Assembly (NCBI GenBank): GCA_022781445.1
Contig: JALETQ010000026.1
Location: 62,001 to 126,000, forward strand
Direction: 5' to 3'
Source of the DNA: Prevotella sp.
GTDB lineage: Bacteria > Bacteroidota > Bacteroidia > Bacteroidales > Bacteroidaceae
Length of the DNA stretch: 64,000 nt
Shown: positions 39,800 through 49,369 of the stretch, piece by piece
Numbering within the stretch: position 1 is the stretch's first letter
Layout of the letters: every line of letters begins with the position of its first letter
The notes under the pieces: model-generated
Databases searched by the model: none
What the model was told of the DNA's origin: nothing
Seen by the model: the letters and a program-made list of their open reading frames with translations, nothing else
Made by a program: the position numbers and the translations under genes

Positions 39800-40165
39800 A
39801 TGAAAAGAAACGAAATTTATACCTGCAAAGAATGTGGTAACATCATGGAAGTATTGGTCGGCAAAGATGAAAATCGTTGCGGATTCGAGTTGTTAACCGA
39901 GAATACCACCGATGCAGCCACCGAGAAGCATGTGCCTGTGGTTGAGAAAACCGAAGACGGTTACCGCGTAACCGTAGGCGAAGTGGAACACCCCATGACC
40001 GAAGAACATTCGATTCTGTGGATCGAGCTCATCACTGAGAACAACGAAGTGCTGCGCAAATATCTCGCGCCCACCGACAAACCTGTTGCCGAGTTCAAGA
40101 CCGATGCCGAAAAAGTGTATGCTCGTGAATATTGCAATCTGCACGGTTTGTGGAGATCAAAATAA
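39800..40165 (+). CDS. Desulfoferrodoxin / superoxide reductase
   Basis: YTCKECGNIMEVL...EKHVPVVE...VEHPMTEEHSILWIEL...CNLHGLWRSK (Fe-His4-Cys centre II). Confidence 0.93.
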   Translation: MKRNEIYTCKECGNIMEVLVGKDENRCGFELLTENTTDAATEKHVPVVEKTEDGYRVTVGEVEHPMTEEHSILWIELITENNEVLRKYLAPTDKPVAEFKTDAEKVYAREYCNLHGLWRSK

Positions 40166-40607
40166 GTGTCTGCTGACTTGATCGGCACATAAGCCATGGC
40201 TTTGCACAAGAACTTTTCTTGCTGACATCCGGGTTTTGTTAGACCATTTCCGGGGGGACATTCACTTTTCCGATCCTACAGAGGACAAATCTCCCCCGGT
40301 AAGGAATGCGTATTCCCGTCAAAGAATGGATATTTATCCCATAAAAGGGAAGGAACAAGCGAGAAACAAGATCGCACAGATTTCTTTCGAGTGAGGAAAG
40401 ATGGCAAACGGTTCCTTGTGCAGAGTCATTTTTGTTTTTCTTCATGCCTCCAATCCAAATCGGTTCGTTAGAATCCGGATCGAACAATTCCGATTGGGAA
40501 GTGCTGTCATCGACATGAAATGTAGGACAAAACGCTCTCATGATCGGTTGGAGTGAATGCCCGAAATAAAGAAAAAGCGGATTTTTAGAACCTTTCATAA
40601 CGAACAA

Positions 40608-41972
40608 ATGGAAAACGAACATCACAAGGATATACTCCAGATAGTCAAAGGTTACTTCAATGCCTCGGGCGACAAGGAAGACGAACAGGTCGTCATCGAC
40701 CGCATCACGGCGGGCATCACCTTTCGCGGCGCCAACCTTTGGGTACTCATTTTCGCCATTTTCATTGCCTCGCTGGGACTGAATGTCAACTCTACGGCGG
40801 TCATCATCGGTGCCATGTTGATATCTCCGCTCATGGGACCCATCATCGGTATGGGACTGGCAGTGGGCATCAACGATTTCGGATTGTTCAAGAAATCGTT
40901 TACCAGCTATGCCGTTGCCACGGTGATCAGTATCATCACCGCCACGGTTTATTTCGTTCTGACACCTTTCGATGAAGTGCAGTCCGAACTTTTGGCGCGT
41001 ACTTCACCCACTCTCTATGATGTGTTGATAGCCTTCTGTGGCGGTGCCGCCGGCATTCTTGCCCTCTCCACGAAAGGACAGACCAACGTTGTGCCGGGTG
41101 TAGCCATCGCCACGGCACTCATGCCGCCCCTGTGTACCGCCGGATTCGGACTTGCCACGGGGCATTTCATGTTCTTCCTCGGTGCGTTCTATCTCTTTTT
41201 CATCAACACGGTGTTCATCTGTCTGGCAACATTCCTCGGCGTGAGGATGATGAAATTCAGGCACAAACGATTCATCAGCCGGGATAAATACCGCAAGGTG
41301 CGCCAATATATCATCGCCATCGTGGTTGCCACGATGATTCCCGCGGGCTACATGACCTATGCCATCGTGAAAGAAAGCATCGAGAAGTCCAACGTGCGGA
41401 ATTTCATTCATGACGAACTTCGGTCGGCAGGTACGCAAATCATCGAACACGAGCTCGACCGCAGCAAGAAAGTACTCAGCATCGTGGCGGTGGGCAAAGA
41501 ACTGACACCTGCCGAGATCAAAGCCATCCGGGCGCGCATGGGCAAATATCATCTGGCCGACTTCCAACTGAAAGTGTATCAAGGGACGCAGTCGGACAGC
41601 ATGTTGATGCTCGGTGACCGCAGAAATGATATTTATACGGAGAGAGCAGAGACCGCGAAGACCATGCAGGTACAGCAACAAAAAATAGCCGAACTCAACA
41701 AACAGCTCTCCGGCTATCGGTATTATGAGCAGTTGAGCGGCTCGCTGCGCAACGAAATCAAGGTGCTGTTTCCCAAAATTCGTACACTGAGCCTGTCGTC
41801 GACAAGCTACAGCGACATGGATACGACGGCCGACATACGCCGCATTACTGCCTTGGTGGGTTTGCGAAAGAGCGATACGCTCAACCCGTCCGAACGGAGG
41901 TCGCTCAAGCAATGGCTGCAGGCAAGGGTTGAAAACGACAGTCTTGTCATGATGATTACCAACGAGGAATAA
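40608..41972 (+). CDS. DUF389 / TIGR00341-type multi-TM protein
   Basis: LNVNSTAVIIGAMLISPLMGPIIGMGLAVGINDFGLFKKS; GVAIATALMPPLCTAGFGLA. Confidence 0.9.
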   Translation: MENEHHKDILQIVKGYFNASGDKEDEQVVIDRITAGITFRGANLWVLIFAIFIASLGLNVNSTAVIIGAMLISPLMGPIIGMGLAVGINDFGLFKKSFTSYAVATVISIITATVYFVLTPFDEVQSELLARTSPTLYDVLIAFCGGAAGILALSTKGQTNVVPGVAIATALMPPLCTAGFGLATGHFMFFLGAFYLFFINTVFICLATFLGVRMMKFRHKRFISRDKYRKVRQYIIAIVVATMIPAGYMTYAIVKESIEKSNVRNFIHDELRSAGTQIIEHELDRSKKVLSIVAVGKELTPAEIKAIRARMGKYHLADFQLKVYQGTQSDSMLMLGDRRNDIYTERAETAKTMQVQQQKIAELNKQLSGYRYYEQLSGSLRNEIKVLFPKIRTLSLSSTSYSDMDTTADIRRITALVGLRKSDTLNPSERRSLKQWLQARVENDSLVMMITNEE

Positions 41973-42312
41973 GGGCTTATTTCAACTCCAATCGGTCATC
42001 AGCGTGTTTGATCTTTTGATTTCATGCCGTCCGTGACACTTTCCGTCCTATTTCGTCGCTTGCCGGCATCTTGTCCGTGGGTTTGTCTTGCCGTAGTCCG
42101 CTATACTTGCATCCCCACAATCCATCCGGTCGACAATCAAACGGTACCGACTCGGACTTTCATGATCCATTTGGATCCAAATCGGTCAATACCGACCGGT
42201 TCGACCTTCATGTCATTCTTCATGCTTCCCGACCGGCTATCGAACAATGCCGGTTGGTTTTTTTTATGACCGATTGGGGTAGAAAAGGTGTAATGCCTTG
42301 ACGAAACATCCG

Positions 42313-43110
42313 TCAGCGACCGTCCGAAAGCACGTTGACACTCAACAAATCGCGGTCGAAGCTGACTCCTTTGCGGTCGATGAAGGTGCTGAGTGACCCG
42401 TTGGCGGCAAGTTCGCGCGGTGTTCCGATGTGCAGATTGTCACGGGTGAGCAGCCAAACGAGGTCGGCAATCTGCAACACCAGTTCCAGATCGTGGGTCG
42501 ATAGGAAGATGGTGATGTCGGTTTCTCTACTCAGCCGGTGCAGGAGTTGCATCATCTCTACCTTCGAAGGGTAATCGAGGAATGCCGTCGGTTCATCCAA
42601 TACGATGATGGATGTCTGCTGTGCCAAGGCTTTGGCAATCATCACTTTTTGTCTTTCACCGTCACTGAGCGTCTGTATCATCCGGTCTTGCAGCGCGGTG
42701 ATGCCCACTTGTTCGATCGACCGGCTCACCACTGCTTCATCTTCTCCGGACAACGTACCCCAAAAACCCGTGTAGGGGCTTCGTCCCAGACCCACCAATT
42801 CCCTGACGGTCATGTTCTGCAGTTGGGGCTTGTCGGTCAATACCACGCCGATGGTGCGCGACAGCTTCTTGTTTGACAGGGTGTCGATGTCTTGACCTTC
42901 GACGAGTACTTCGCCTTTCACTTTGGGAAGGAAACCGCACAAGGTGCGCAGCAGGGTCGACTTGCCCACGCCGTTGGCACCGATGAGGCAGGTAAGTCTG
43001 CCGCGTTGTATCGAAGCGTTGATGTCTTCGACGACGGTTTTGATTTTTCCTTTCTTCTCTCGGTAGCCGATGGTGAGGTTTCTGAAAACGATGGAATCGG
43101 ATTGGTTCAT
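42313..43110 (-). CDS. btuD: Iron/cobalamin-type ABC transporter ATPase
   Basis: LIGANGVGKSTLLRTLCG (Walker A), LSDGERQKVMIAKALAQQTSIIVLDEPTAFLDY. ATGA overlap with the permease; downstream of the B12 riboswitch. Confidence 0.88.
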   Translation of the reverse strand: MNQSDSIVFRNLTIGYREKKGKIKTVVEDINASIQRGRLTCLIGANGVGKSTLLRTLCGFLPKVKGEVLVEGQDIDTLSNKKLSRTIGVVLTDKPQLQNMTVRELVGLGRSPYTGFWGTLSGEDEAVVSRSIEQVGITALQDRMIQTLSDGERQKVMIAKALAQQTSIIVLDEPTAFLDYPSKVEMMQLLHRLSRETDITIFLSTHDLELVLQIADLVWLLTRDNLHIGTPRELAANGSLSTFIDRKGVSFDRDLLSVNVLSDGR

Positions 43111-44129
43111 GCGGAAGTATGCTTATGACTGATGATAACGTAAATGATGACAGGTGCGCCCATCACGGGAGTGACCGCATTGAGCGGAATGACGCTGTAT
43201 TCGCCCGGCAGGTAGCACACCAGATTGCACACCAATGCCACCAACGCACCCATGATGATGGTGGCAGGGAGCAGCCACCGGTGGTTTTCGGTCGACAGAA
43301 GGAGGCGTGCCAGATGGGGAACAGCCAGTCCGATGAATGCCACCGGACCGCAGAAGGCTGTCGTAACGGCTGTGAGCAAGCCCGTGATGAGGAGCAGGCG
43401 GTTGCGGACGGCAATGGTGCGGATGCCCAGATTCTCGGCATATTGTTCACCGAGCAAAAGAGCATTGAGCGGTTTGATGAGCCCCACGGCAGCTGCCAGT
43501 CCGCTGATGGTGAACAAGGCAAATATAGGAAGATGACTCATGGTGACCCCGGCGAAACTGCCCAAGCCCCACACCAGATAGGACTTGACACCCTCGTCGG
43601 TGGCAAAGAAATTGAGAAGGGCTATCGCTGACGAGGCAAGGTAGCCTATCATGATGCCGATGATGAGTAGCATGATGTTGTTGCGCACCATCGACGAGAA
43701 GATGAAGATAATCAACATGACAGCCATCGCACCGGCAAAGGCCGCCACGAGGACTGCCAGAAAACCGCTGATGTCGAGCGAGCCGACACCCAGTGAGCCG
43801 CCAAAGAGGAGAATGACCAAGGCAACTCCCAGGCCGGCACCGCTGTTGATGCCGAAGATGGACGGACCGGCGAGCGGATTTTTGAATGCCGTCTGCAACA
43901 GCAGGCCGCTCACGGCGAGCGAAGAACCGCATAACACGGCAGTGACTGCCTGAGGTAGGCGCGACTCCATGATGATGTATTGCCAGCCGTCGTTTGACGA
44001 CGGACGGCCCGAAAGGATGCCGACAATCTCGCCGACGGGTATCTTCACCGTCCCGAAAAAGAGGTTCAAGACGAAGAATATGCCGGTCAGAAGTGCCAGG
44101 AAAATGCAGTATCGGGTGCCTTTGCTCAT
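43107..44129 (-). CDS. btuC: FecCD/BtuC-family ABC permease
   Basis: RLPQAVTAVLCGSSLAVSGLLLQTAFKNPLAGPSIFGINSGAGLGVAL; AFIGLAVPHLARLLLSTENHRWLLP. Confidence 0.9.
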   Translation of the reverse strand: MSKGTRYCIFLALLTGIFFVLNLFFGTVKIPVGEIVGILSGRPSSNDGWQYIIMESRLPQAVTAVLCGSSLAVSGLLLQTAFKNPLAGPSIFGINSGAGLGVALVILLFGGSLGVGSLDISGFLAVLVAAFAGAMAVMLIIFIFSSMVRNNIMLLIIGIMIGYLASSAIALLNFFATDEGVKSYLVWGLGSFAGVTMSHLPIFALFTISGLAAAVGLIKPLNALLLGEQYAENLGIRTIAVRNRLLLITGLLTAVTTAFCGPVAFIGLAVPHLARLLLSTENHRWLLPATIIMGALVALVCNLVCYLPGEYSVIPLNAVTPVMGAPVIIYVIISHKHTSA

Positions 44130-45289
44130 GGGTTCAGCGGCAGGTAATAATCGTTTGAAGCCGTCGGCAGTGCACCCGGATGGAAGATGCTGATCATGTT
44201 GCGCAACAACCTGTCGGGACGGAAGGGTGTTTCTTCGTAAAAAAGCGTTTGCCGCACGTTGCAGGCGTAGACCTTTCGGTTGCGGAAAGCCGCCAGACGA
44301 TCATAGCCCGCATATTCGGAACGCAACTGCGGGTAGGTCATCGGTCGGTCATTGTCGTAGCGGAACAACCAAATGTCGGCCGTTCCGGCTTTTGCCAAGA
44401 TGCTTTCGAAGGGCATGGAGATGCTTCCGCTGCGTCGTTCGTTCCGGAAAACATAATTGCCGCCGGCATCGGTGATGAGCCTCCCGATGGTGCTTTCGCC
44501 CCCGGGCACATACCAAACGGTGCCCATCATCTTGTCCATCAGTACCGACGGACGGTCGGAACGGTGCGCAACCGATCCCGTCAAGGCATTGTAGGTGGAG
44601 TCGACGACGGCAAAGAGGCTGTCGGCCTTTGCCTCTGCACCGGTGAGCATCCCGTAGAACTTCATCCATTCGGCTCGTCCCAACGGCGAGGACTCCATAT
44701 AGTCGGCACATTCGATGAGCGGAACGCCCAGATCTTCGAGCTTGCCGTAGCCGCCGCTGTTCTCGAAGGGCGAGAGTAGCAAGGCCTCGGGGTGAAGGTG
44801 GATGATGCGTTCGATGGCCGGGTTCATGCCTTCGCCACAGTCGGCAATGACACCTTTGCGGGCTTGTTCCTGAATCCACGGAATTTTGATGTACCTCAGT
44901 TCGGTCACGCCGACGATGCTTTTTTGTTGCTCCAGTGCCATCATCAGGCTGCAATGAACAGTGGTGAACACGACGTTGCGTTGCAAAGGCGTGCGCACGA
45001 CGGTTCCCTTGGGCAGGTGAGCCGGTAAGGTACGATGGCGATCCACGAGGATATAGGTGTGGAGCGTCTGCCCTTCTTTCCAGGGATTGGCAACGGTGAC
45101 GACGGTATAACCGGCATGTTTCACGATGGTAAGCAACCGGGCATACTTCATGGTGACGGTATCGCCCGAACCAAAAGAGGCCTTGGAGTGCGTTGACCGG
45201 CAGGCCGTGAACAATGCGAAACCCGAGAGAAAGGCGACGAAAGCTGCCGAGGCAAGGATGCGCGAAGTGTGATGACGAAGGATTTTCAT
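44126..45289 (-). CDS. btuF: Periplasmic-binding-protein lipoprotein, BtuF/FecB type
   Basis: Lipobox LFTAC; VVFTTVHCSLMMALEQQKSIVGVTELRYIKIP, ERIIHLHPEALLLSPFENSGGYGKLEDLGVPLIECADYMESSPLGRAEWMKFYGML. Confidence 0.88.
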   Translation of the reverse strand: MKILRHHTSRILASAAFVAFLSGFALFTACRSTHSKASFGSGDTVTMKYARLLTIVKHAGYTVVTVANPWKEGQTLHTYILVDRHRTLPAHLPKGTVVRTPLQRNVVFTTVHCSLMMALEQQKSIVGVTELRYIKIPWIQEQARKGVIADCGEGMNPAIERIIHLHPEALLLSPFENSGGYGKLEDLGVPLIECADYMESSPLGRAEWMKFYGMLTGAEAKADSLFAVVDSTYNALTGSVAHRSDRPSVLMDKMMGTVWYVPGGESTIGRLITDAGGNYVFRNERRSGSISMPFESILAKAGTADIWLFRYDNDRPMTYPQLRSEYAGYDRLAAFRNRKVYACNVRQTLFYEETPFRPDRLLRNMISIFHPGALPTASNDYYLPLNP

Positions 45290-45402
45290 ATCGGAGAAAA
45301 GATGAAAGTATGAACGACAGACTTCCCGGAGAGCAGGCTTCCCGCCAAAGGAGAGCCCTCCGGGGAAATCTGTCTGTTCGTGGTGATGAGAACGGTCGTA
45401 GT

Positions 45403-46515
45403 TTACTTGAACAACAATTTGGTCCTGAAGGCGAACGTCGTCGGGCCCACACCGGTGTCATAGGTCTTGTGGAGGTTGCCGGCAGCGTCGTAGATGTTGA
45501 CATAGCCGGCTGCCTTGTAGTCGGCATAGCCCGTTTCGGGATTCTTCTTCAGTGATGCCACATAGAGCCATCCCTTCACGAGGTCGATGCCGATGGCGGC
45601 AGGACTGTCGATGTTTTGTAAGGCCAGTGCGGTGACACTGCCGTTGCGCGTGTCATACTTGTTATAGGCTATCTTCGTGGTGGGGTAGGGGTTGTTGTAC
45701 GAATAGACGAAACGATCGTTGGCAGTCATGGCGGTAGCGTCGACGATGCGGTTCATCGTGTCGTCGTCGTTGAGCCGGCGGATGCCGTTGTCGTGCTGGT
45801 TGTATTCGGCATCATAGCCGCCATAGTCGAGGAAGAAGAGTTCGTTGCCCGATACGGCGAAATACTGCGGGTTGATGACATCCTTGCCGACGATGGCGGT
45901 TGCGGTATTGGTCTTGAGGTTGATCTTGGAGATCGACGGGGTCTTGCCGTTGCCGTAATCGGAGTTGGCTACATAAAGGAAGCCGTTGTGCACGATGATT
46001 CCTTCGGGATAGGAGCCTGCCTGGTAGAGATCCTTGCGCTCGTAGGCAATGGTGTCGATGGCAGCCACCACGCCGCCGAAGGTCGATACATACACCTTTC
46101 CTTCGTAGGAGCAGAGGCGGCGGGGCTTCAGTCCGGTGTCATTGCCCACGAGTTCTTTGGTATCAATGCGTTTGATGGCCTTGAATGTCTTGGAATCGAG
46201 GACCCAGAGGGTGTTTTCGTTGGTGACGGTGACGTAGAGTTTCGTGCCGTAAACGAGGGCGTCGTTAGCTGTACTGCCCAGCGACATGCCGTTGGCCTTG
46301 GCAAAAACGTTCTGCGTGGCAGCTTCCTTCTCATAGTCAAAGAGGGTGAGGCTGCCCGGGATTCCGGCCCTTTCGTTGCCCGAACAAACGGTCAGCATAC
46401 CGTCGATGACTTCAAATCCTTGCAAATTCTTCTTGGGGTCGTCATCGTCATTACAAGCCGTGAAGAGGGATGCTCCCATCAATAGCGCGGCGATAGTCCA
46501 CAAATGTTTTTTCAT
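45403..46515 (-). CDS. Surface beta-propeller lipoprotein (YncE/DUF5074-like; BtuG-like by context)
   Basis: Lipobox LFTAC followed by acidic NDDDDPKK (surface-lipoprotein-like); repeated VLDSKTFKAIKRIDT / KINLKTNTATAIV blades; lies between btuB-like and btuF-like genes. Confidence 0.8.
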   Translation of the reverse strand: MKKHLWTIAALLMGASLFTACNDDDDPKKNLQGFEVIDGMLTVCSGNERAGIPGSLTLFDYEKEAATQNVFAKANGMSLGSTANDALVYGTKLYVTVTNENTLWVLDSKTFKAIKRIDTKELVGNDTGLKPRRLCSYEGKVYVSTFGGVVAAIDTIAYERKDLYQAGSYPEGIIVHNGFLYVANSDYGNGKTPSISKINLKTNTATAIVGKDVINPQYFAVSGNELFFLDYGGYDAEYNQHDNGIRRLNDDDTMNRIVDATAMTANDRFVYSYNNPYPTTKIAYNKYDTRNGSVTALALQNIDSPAAIGIDLVKGWLYVASLKKNPETGYADYKAAGYVNIYDAAGNLHKTYDTGVGPTTFAFRTKLLFK

Positions 46516-46538
46516 TTTTCTTGCTTTTTGAGGTGTGA

Positions 46539-48536
46539 TTATAATTGATAACTCATGCTTATCTGAAAGTTCCTGCCCGGCATGGGGTAGAAACGCACGA
46601 TCTCGTATGACTTGTCGAAGATGTTTTTGAGGTCGAAGCGCACGTCAAAGGTGTGCCGGCCTGTGGTGAACCTTCGGTAGAGCGACAGTCCGAAAGAGGC
46701 ATAACCGTCGATGCCGGTGTCGGGGTAATGCTCGTTGGTGCCGAAGCGCATGTCCGTGGCAATCATGTCGAGCACCACGTTGACCCACGGATTCTCGTAG
46801 GTCAGCGAGGCACTGCCCGAGTGGAGCGGCGTGTAGGCCAGCTGATAGCCGTAGTAGGGTGAGTCCTTGCGGGTGCGGTTGGTGGCGCGCTGGTAGCTGT
46901 AGGAAGTGGCAAGGAGCAGCCGATGGCGATGGGCGAGGCCATACCGGCAGAATACCGAGGCATCGATGCCCAGCGTGCGCACCCTGCCTACGTTGATGTT
47001 GGTCCACACAAACATGTTGAGGGGCACGGCAACTATCTTGTCTTTCACGTGATTGAGGTATCCGTCGAGCGTGAGGCGCAGTGCCGACGTGTGTCCGAAG
47101 TCTTTGCCGAAGGTGATGCCCAGGTTGAACTGGTCGGTGAGTTCGGGCAGCAGGGTCTTGCTTCCGTAATGGAAAAAGTAGTTCTCGTTGAAGGAAGGTG
47201 CGCGGAAAATGTTCTTGTAGGAGGCGCGCAGGTAAAGCTCGCGGTGTGCCAGCAGGCGGCAGGACAGCGACACGGAAGGTGAAAGCCGGTGCATGTCGCG
47301 GGCTCCGTCGCCCGATTTCTCTTGGTTGAGATAGATAGATGCCAGCAGACGCGCCGTCACCGTGAGCCTCCCGGCGGCATAACGGGCGGTCAGCGACTGC
47401 AGGATGGAATGGCGCGATGGGCGTGTGTCGGTGGCGAGCGAGCTCTTGAGGTCGTTGAAGAAATAATCTGCCGAGTAGCCGAACGACCATGCGTCGTCCG
47501 GCAGGTACAGCAGGCAGGCTGCCACATAGGCTTCGCGCTGCCGGTAGTCGGCGTTCATGATGCCGCCGGCGTAGGCTTCGTCGCGGTACCGGGTGTCGCT
47601 CCGGTCGGCTTTGGCGAGGGCTTTCCATTTCCACCTGCTGCCGCCGGTGTCGGTGTATTGCAGCTGGACAAAGACATTGCGGTCGCGCAGATGCTCCCTG
47701 TTGATGTTGGTGTAGAAGCGCACTTGTCCGGGCAGCTGCCGGTCGTTGTCGTAGGCATAGACCTTGCCTTGCCACTGCCTGCCGGGCGATGCCTGCCAGA
47801 TGAGGTCGGCCTCGGCACGTGCCGTCTTCATGCGGCTGTTTGTCCGTCGCTCGCGGGTCACGACGGTGAGGTTGCGCAAGGTGTAGGGATAGTCGTTTTC
47901 GGCATAGGTGTATTCGCCTTTGACGGCATAGGACAGACGGCGGGAATCGTTTCCCGACAGCCTGACGTAGGGGCTGAGGTAGCCGAAGGAGCCTGCCTTC
48001 ATCGACGCATGGATGTGGAAGGCCGCCGAGTCGGTTGGTGGCGACAGCGTCTGAATGGTTACCAGTGCTGCCGAAGCGGCCTGGCGGGCGGGCAGGAAGA
48101 CGGCGTTGTTGTCGCCGACGGTCACCGAGAGGTAATCGACATCGGTCAGCGAGTAGCGCGACAGGTCGATTTCGCTGCCCTGGATCTCCCCCAGCACCAC
48201 GCCGTCGTAGCTCACTCCCGTGTGCTTCGCCCCGAATCCGCGCACCGAGACGGTTTTCAGTCCGCCTGCACCGCCGTAGTCCTTGAGTACGATGCCGGGC
48301 ATGCGGTTGAGCGCATCGGCGACGTCGAGGATGCCGCGTTGCAGCATTTCCCGGCGGGTAAGGAGCTGAAGGGGAGAGGAGGACTGTACCGACCTTGACG
48401 GACGGCGGTCGCTGACCACCACTTCCCCGATGTCGCGGACGGGGAGGCGGGCGGTGTCGCTTGGCGCGGGTTGGGCCTTGGATGCGGCGGCCAAGCAGAG
48501 AAGCACTGTGGCATGAATGACTTTCCTGGTTTGCAT
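46539..48536 (-). CDS. btuB: BtuB-like TonB-dependent receptor
   Basis: IGEVVVSDRRPSRSVQSSSPLQLLTRREMLQRGILDVADALNRMPGIVLKDYGGAGGLKTVSVRGFGAKHTGVSYDGV; first gene behind the cobalamin riboswitch. Confidence 0.9.
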   Translation of the reverse strand: MQTRKVIHATVLLCLAAASKAQPAPSDTARLPVRDIGEVVVSDRRPSRSVQSSSPLQLLTRREMLQRGILDVADALNRMPGIVLKDYGGAGGLKTVSVRGFGAKHTGVSYDGVVLGEIQGSEIDLSRYSLTDVDYLSVTVGDNNAVFLPARQAASAALVTIQTLSPPTDSAAFHIHASMKAGSFGYLSPYVRLSGNDSRRLSYAVKGEYTYAENDYPYTLRNLTVVTRERRTNSRMKTARAEADLIWQASPGRQWQGKVYAYDNDRQLPGQVRFYTNINREHLRDRNVFVQLQYTDTGGSRWKWKALAKADRSDTRYRDEAYAGGIMNADYRQREAYVAACLLYLPDDAWSFGYSADYFFNDLKSSLATDTRPSRHSILQSLTARYAAGRLTVTARLLASIYLNQEKSGDGARDMHRLSPSVSLSCRLLAHRELYLRASYKNIFRAPSFNENYFFHYGSKTLLPELTDQFNLGITFGKDFGHTSALRLTLDGYLNHVKDKIVAVPLNMFVWTNINVGRVRTLGIDASVFCRYGLAHRHRLLLATSYSYQRATNRTRKDSPYYGYQLAYTPLHSGSASLTYENPWVNVVLDMIATDMRFGTNEHYPDTGIDGYASFGLSLYRRFTTGRHTFDVRFDLKNIFDKSYEIVRFYPMPGRNFQISMSYQL

Positions 48537-48639
48537 GGGCGTTCCCGTAATCGTCTTTCACCGAGACGAGGAGAATTTGACCCGGTCGTTCATCCGGCCG
48601 TCTTGCACGGCTTGCGGTTCGGGCACTGATGACCGACTT

Positions 48640-48822
48640 GGGGTTCACGGCACTGTGGCAGGTATTCTGACTTTCCCCGGCTTGTCTTTCCTTCCCGGCG
48701 TTGGTTCAAGAATGCCAGTGGCTTTATACAGACAAGCGTTTCCGCGGGGGATTACAGCAGCGGGACTGTCCGGGAATCTCACCCGGTTCCCTCTTGCGTC
48801 GCCCGGAGGGCGAACCATGAAT
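48640..48822 (-). ncRNA. Cobalamin (B12) riboswitch
   Basis: Minus strand GCAAGAGGGAACCGGGTGAGATTCCCGGACAGTCCCGCTGCTGTAATC...AAGCCACTGGCATTC...GCCGGGAAGG...AAGTCAGAATACCTGCC: conserved core and B12 box. Confidence 0.95.
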
Positions 48823-48828
48823 GCGCTG

Positions 48829-48836
48829 CAAAGATA
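48829..48836 (-). promoter_or_regulatory. -7 box TATCTTTG for the B12 operon
   Basis: TATCTTTG immediately upstream of the riboswitch 5' end. Confidence 0.55.
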
Positions 48837-49061
48837 CTGATTTTTATTGTAAACGGAAGATTTGCCTGCTTTCTTTTGGGCAATGGCCGGCAAACAACCG
48901 CTTTTCCGTTCCCTCTCTCCCTCGTGCCTTTCCGCGGTGTTTCGTCCGTGAGGCGTTTGTGCTTCTCAAGGTTTCGGACGTGCCGTCTTGCCTCGTGCAG
49001 ACGCTGCCGGCGCATCGGGAAAAGGGACTGCCGGAACGGCGGTTCGGGAAGGACGGAAGAA

Positions 49062-49215
49062 ACCGTCGACGTATTTTGGAAAAACCCTCGACGGTTTTCC
49101 GGGAAACCGTCGAGGGTTTTCTGCAAATATGACGTCATATTTTGCCGGATATGACGTCATATTTCACCGGAAATGACGTCATATTTCTTTGGAGATGACG
49201 TCATGTTTCTTCATG
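49062..49215. repeat. 7 x 22-bp tandem array, each unit carrying a 12-bp (near-)palindrome
   Basis: ACCGTCGACGTATTTTGGAAAA / ACCCTCGACGGTTTTCCGGGAA / ACCGTCGAGGGTTTTCTGCAAA / TATGACGTCATATTTTGCCGGA / TATGACGTCATATTTCACCGGA / AATGACGTCATATTTCTTTGGA / GATGACGTCATGTTTCTTCATG. Confidence 0.95.
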
Positions 49216-49369
49216 CCTGTCCGTGGAGGCCAGGAAGCGTGCCGTCGGGGTAGGGGAAATCCCCCGTCCGGGCGTGCGGCGTGAGGGCACGGAAAAGGCC
49301 TGCCGTCCGGAGGGGGGACGACAGGCCCGGGCGGACGAAGGGCAGGCATGGCACTGCCCGTCGCCGGTA

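Noticed and set aside
44349-45527. 392-aa - strand ORF
   Set aside because: Out-of-frame overlap with the btuF-like gene; Arg/Ser/His-rich frame-shadow composition.
46645-48648. 667-aa - strand ORF, Arg/Pro/His-rich
   Set aside because: Alternate-frame shadow of btuB; low-complexity composition, and it runs into the riboswitch.
49062-49215. CRISPR array
   Set aside because: Units are contiguous 22-mers without unique spacers, and there are no cas genes.
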